Position numbers and translations under genes: made by a program. Below are positions 30,969 through 32,592 of a stretch of 32,592 bases of DNA, in pieces (the stretch's first letter is position 1; each line of letters starts with the position of its first letter). Origin of the DNA: Chloroflexota bacterium (GTDB lineage Bacteria > Chloroflexota > Dehalococcoidia > DSTF01 > RBG-16-68-14); assembly GCA_022570885.1 (NCBI GenBank), contig JACZYW010000007.1, positions 1 to 32,592 on the forward strand, written 5' to 3'. The notes below the pieces were generated by a model that saw only the letters and a program-made list of their open reading frames with translations, made no database searches and was not told the DNA's origin.

Positions 30969-32592
30969 ATGACGACGAACGAAGAACATACCGTGCGCTC
31001 ACTAGACGCGAAACGCCGCGAGCAGACGCCGCAGGCGCTGGCCCGCCTGGCATTGGGAGCGCTCTTCACTGTGCTCTGGATATTTCTCTGGGTGCTGAGC
31101 ATTCCCATGCCGGTCCCCTTCTTGCTGAACCTCGTTGTATACATGCTGTTCTTCCTCCTCTACTGGCGGCTCGTCTTCCTGCTGCCCACCGTTCGTGCTG
31201 TCGAATTGGCCCACTACGGCATGCTGGCTATCGATCTCCTCTTCTACACCGCCACGGTCTACTTCCTGGGAGGCGCCTCCTGGCTGGGGGCCTTCGCCTA
31301 TATCTTTGGGCTGATCTTCGCCAATACTTTCCTGGACTTGCGGCGCGGTTTGGTCTATACCAGCGGGGCCAGCCTCGCGTTTGTCGGTCTCGTCCTGCTG
31401 GAGGCGACGGGCGCCGTTCCCCACTACGTCTATCTGGAGCAGGGGGCGCTGCGCTACACGGACGCCCGATTCGTGGTGTCGACCGCCATCGGCGGCGTCG
31501 GCGTCTTCTTTAGCATCTACATCTGGGTGAACTGGGTGGGCCACCAGCTCCGTCGCGAACGCGATGGAGCCGTCCGCGCCCAGGAAGAGGTGTTGGGCGC
31601 CCGGGCGGAACTCGAGCGCGCGAACGCCGAGCTGGAGGAGCTCGTGAACGTGCAGCACGCCGAGTGCGAGCTGGCGACCGCCGCGCTGCAGGAGAGCGAG
31701 GAGCGTCTACGCGCCGTCTTCGCGAACGTGCCCATCATCCTCTGGGCGATCGACCAGGAAGGTGTGTTGACGGTTTCTGAGGGCAAAGGGCTGAAGGCGC
31801 TAGGGCTGAAGTCTGGGGAGGCTGTCGGCCACTCGATCTTCGACGTATTCCGCGGTGCCCCGGAGGTTCTCGATAGCGTGCGCAACGCCCTCGCCGGCAA
31901 ATCGAGCACAGGCGGATCAGCTCCCATCACAGTGGAGGTGAAGGGGCTGACGCTTGAGATACGCTCGAGGCCGATTCGCGGCGACAATGGCGAGACCCTC
32001 GGCGTTATCGGCGTCGCCATGGACATCACAGAGCGCAAGCGAGCGGCGGAGGCGTTGCGGGTGAGCGAAGAGCGCTATCGTGACTACTACGATCACGCAC
32101 CGAACGCCTATCTGTCCGTGGACATGGAAACGGGTCAGATCGTCGAGTGTAACCAAACGACAGTGGAGATGCTGGGTCTTCGCAAAGAGGAGATCGTCGG
32201 ACACAAGGCTATGGAGTTCTACACGCCGGCATCACTCGAGCGTGCTCGCGCCGCTTTTGGGGTGTTTCTCTCTCGTGGAGAGGTACACTCCATCGATCTG
32301 CAGGTACAGCGCGGCGATGGCACGGTCATCGACGTCACCCTCGACGCGACGGCTGTGCGGGCTCCTGACGGCCGCATCCTGCGAAGCCGGTCGATGTGGC
32401 GCGACGTCACTGAGCGCAAGCGAGCGGAGGAGGCGTTGCGGGTGAGCGAGACGAAGTTCCGCACCCTGGCCGAGACGGTGAACGTTGCGGTCTTCATCTT
32501 GCGGGGAGACAAGATGCTCTACGTGAACTCTGCGGCGGAAACGCTCAGCGGCTACACGCAAGAAGAGTTGCTTGAGATGAACTTCTGGGACG
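30969..32592 (+). CDS. Membrane-anchored multi-PAS sensor protein (probable histidine kinase or similar), 3' end outside the window
   Basis: Open from ATG 30969 to the window end; absent from the ORF track, apparently because it has no stop in the window. About five hydrophobic segments (LALGALFTVLWIFLWVLSIPMPVPFLLNLVVYML...), a coiled linker, then at least three PAS units (FANVPIILWAIDQEG..., YDHAPNAYLSVDMETGQIVECN..., FRTLAETVNVAVFILRGDKMLYVN...) ending in ITERKRAAEAL and VTERKRAEEAL. Confidence 0.88.
   Translation, partial: MTTNEEHTVRSLDAKRREQTPQALARLALGALFTVLWIFLWVLSIPMPVPFLLNLVVYMLFFLLYWRLVFLLPTVRAVELAHYGMLAIDLLFYTATVYFLGGASWLGAFAYIFGLIFANTFLDLRRGLVYTSGASLAFVGLVLLEATGAVPHYVYLEQGALRYTDARFVVSTAIGGVGVFFSIYIWVNWVGHQLRRERDGAVRAQEEVLGARAELERANAELEELVNVQHAECELATAALQESEERLRAVFANVPIILWAIDQEGVLTVSEGKGLKALGLKSGEAVGHSIFDVFRGAPEVLDSVRNALAGKSSTGGSAPITVEVKGLTLEIRSRPIRGDNGETLGVIGVAMDITERKRAAEALRVSEERYRDYYDHAPNAYLSVDMETGQIVECNQTTVEMLGLRKEEIVGHKAMEFYTPASLERARAAFGVFLSRGEVHSIDLQVQRGDGTVIDVTLDATAVRAPDGRILRSRSMWRDVTERKRAEEALRVSETKFRTLAETVNVAVFILRGDKMLYVNSAAETLSGYTQEELLEMNFWD

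Noticed and set aside
31002-31658. Minus-strand ORFs in the 31.0-32.5 kb region
   Set aside because: They are shadows of the long open plus-strand PAS sensor frame starting at 30969, which the ORF track omitted because it has no stop in the window.

Overview
A 32.6 kb, high-GC bacterial chromosomal window. Gene content is mostly core, and the 11-subunit Nuo cluster plus a GlnR-like regulator suggest a Chloroflexota-like lineage (inference only). From left to right it contains: a partial PLP-dependent decarboxylase (-); an SDR oxidoreductase (+); tRNA-Thr(CGT) (-); a nitrogen-assimilation locus (+) with a GlnR/OmpR-type regulator, amtB, glnK, glnA and a second glnA; a complex I cluster (-) with nuoA-B-C-[lipoprotein]-D-H-I-J-K-L-M-N and no nuoE/F/G; a DinB protein and a PD-(D/E)XK-like protein (-); valS, an uncharacterised ORF, secA, an orphan HicB-like ORF and prs (-); a class A beta-lactamase-like lipoprotein and cinA (-); and a partial multi-PAS membrane sensor (+). 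The most interesting signals are: (i) a probable self-contained GlnR-like nitrogen regulon, with a regulator whose receiver is degenerate and with four 11-bp-phased GTAAC/GAAAC boxes at matching distances from the -10 elements of both amtB and the second glnA; (ii) a 90-bp tandem duplication of that regulator's promoter and start region, which creates a 30-codon upstream ORF overlapping a near-leaderless start; (iii) two heptamer tandem repeats inserted in frame inside valS; (iv) a 47-bp x4 tandem repeat, with an internal 10-bp rhythm, splitting the nuo cluster; (v) two families of short dispersed repeats; (vi) a 26-codon polybasic small ORF immediately upstream of secA. No CRISPR array, prophage, transposase or rRNA was seen.
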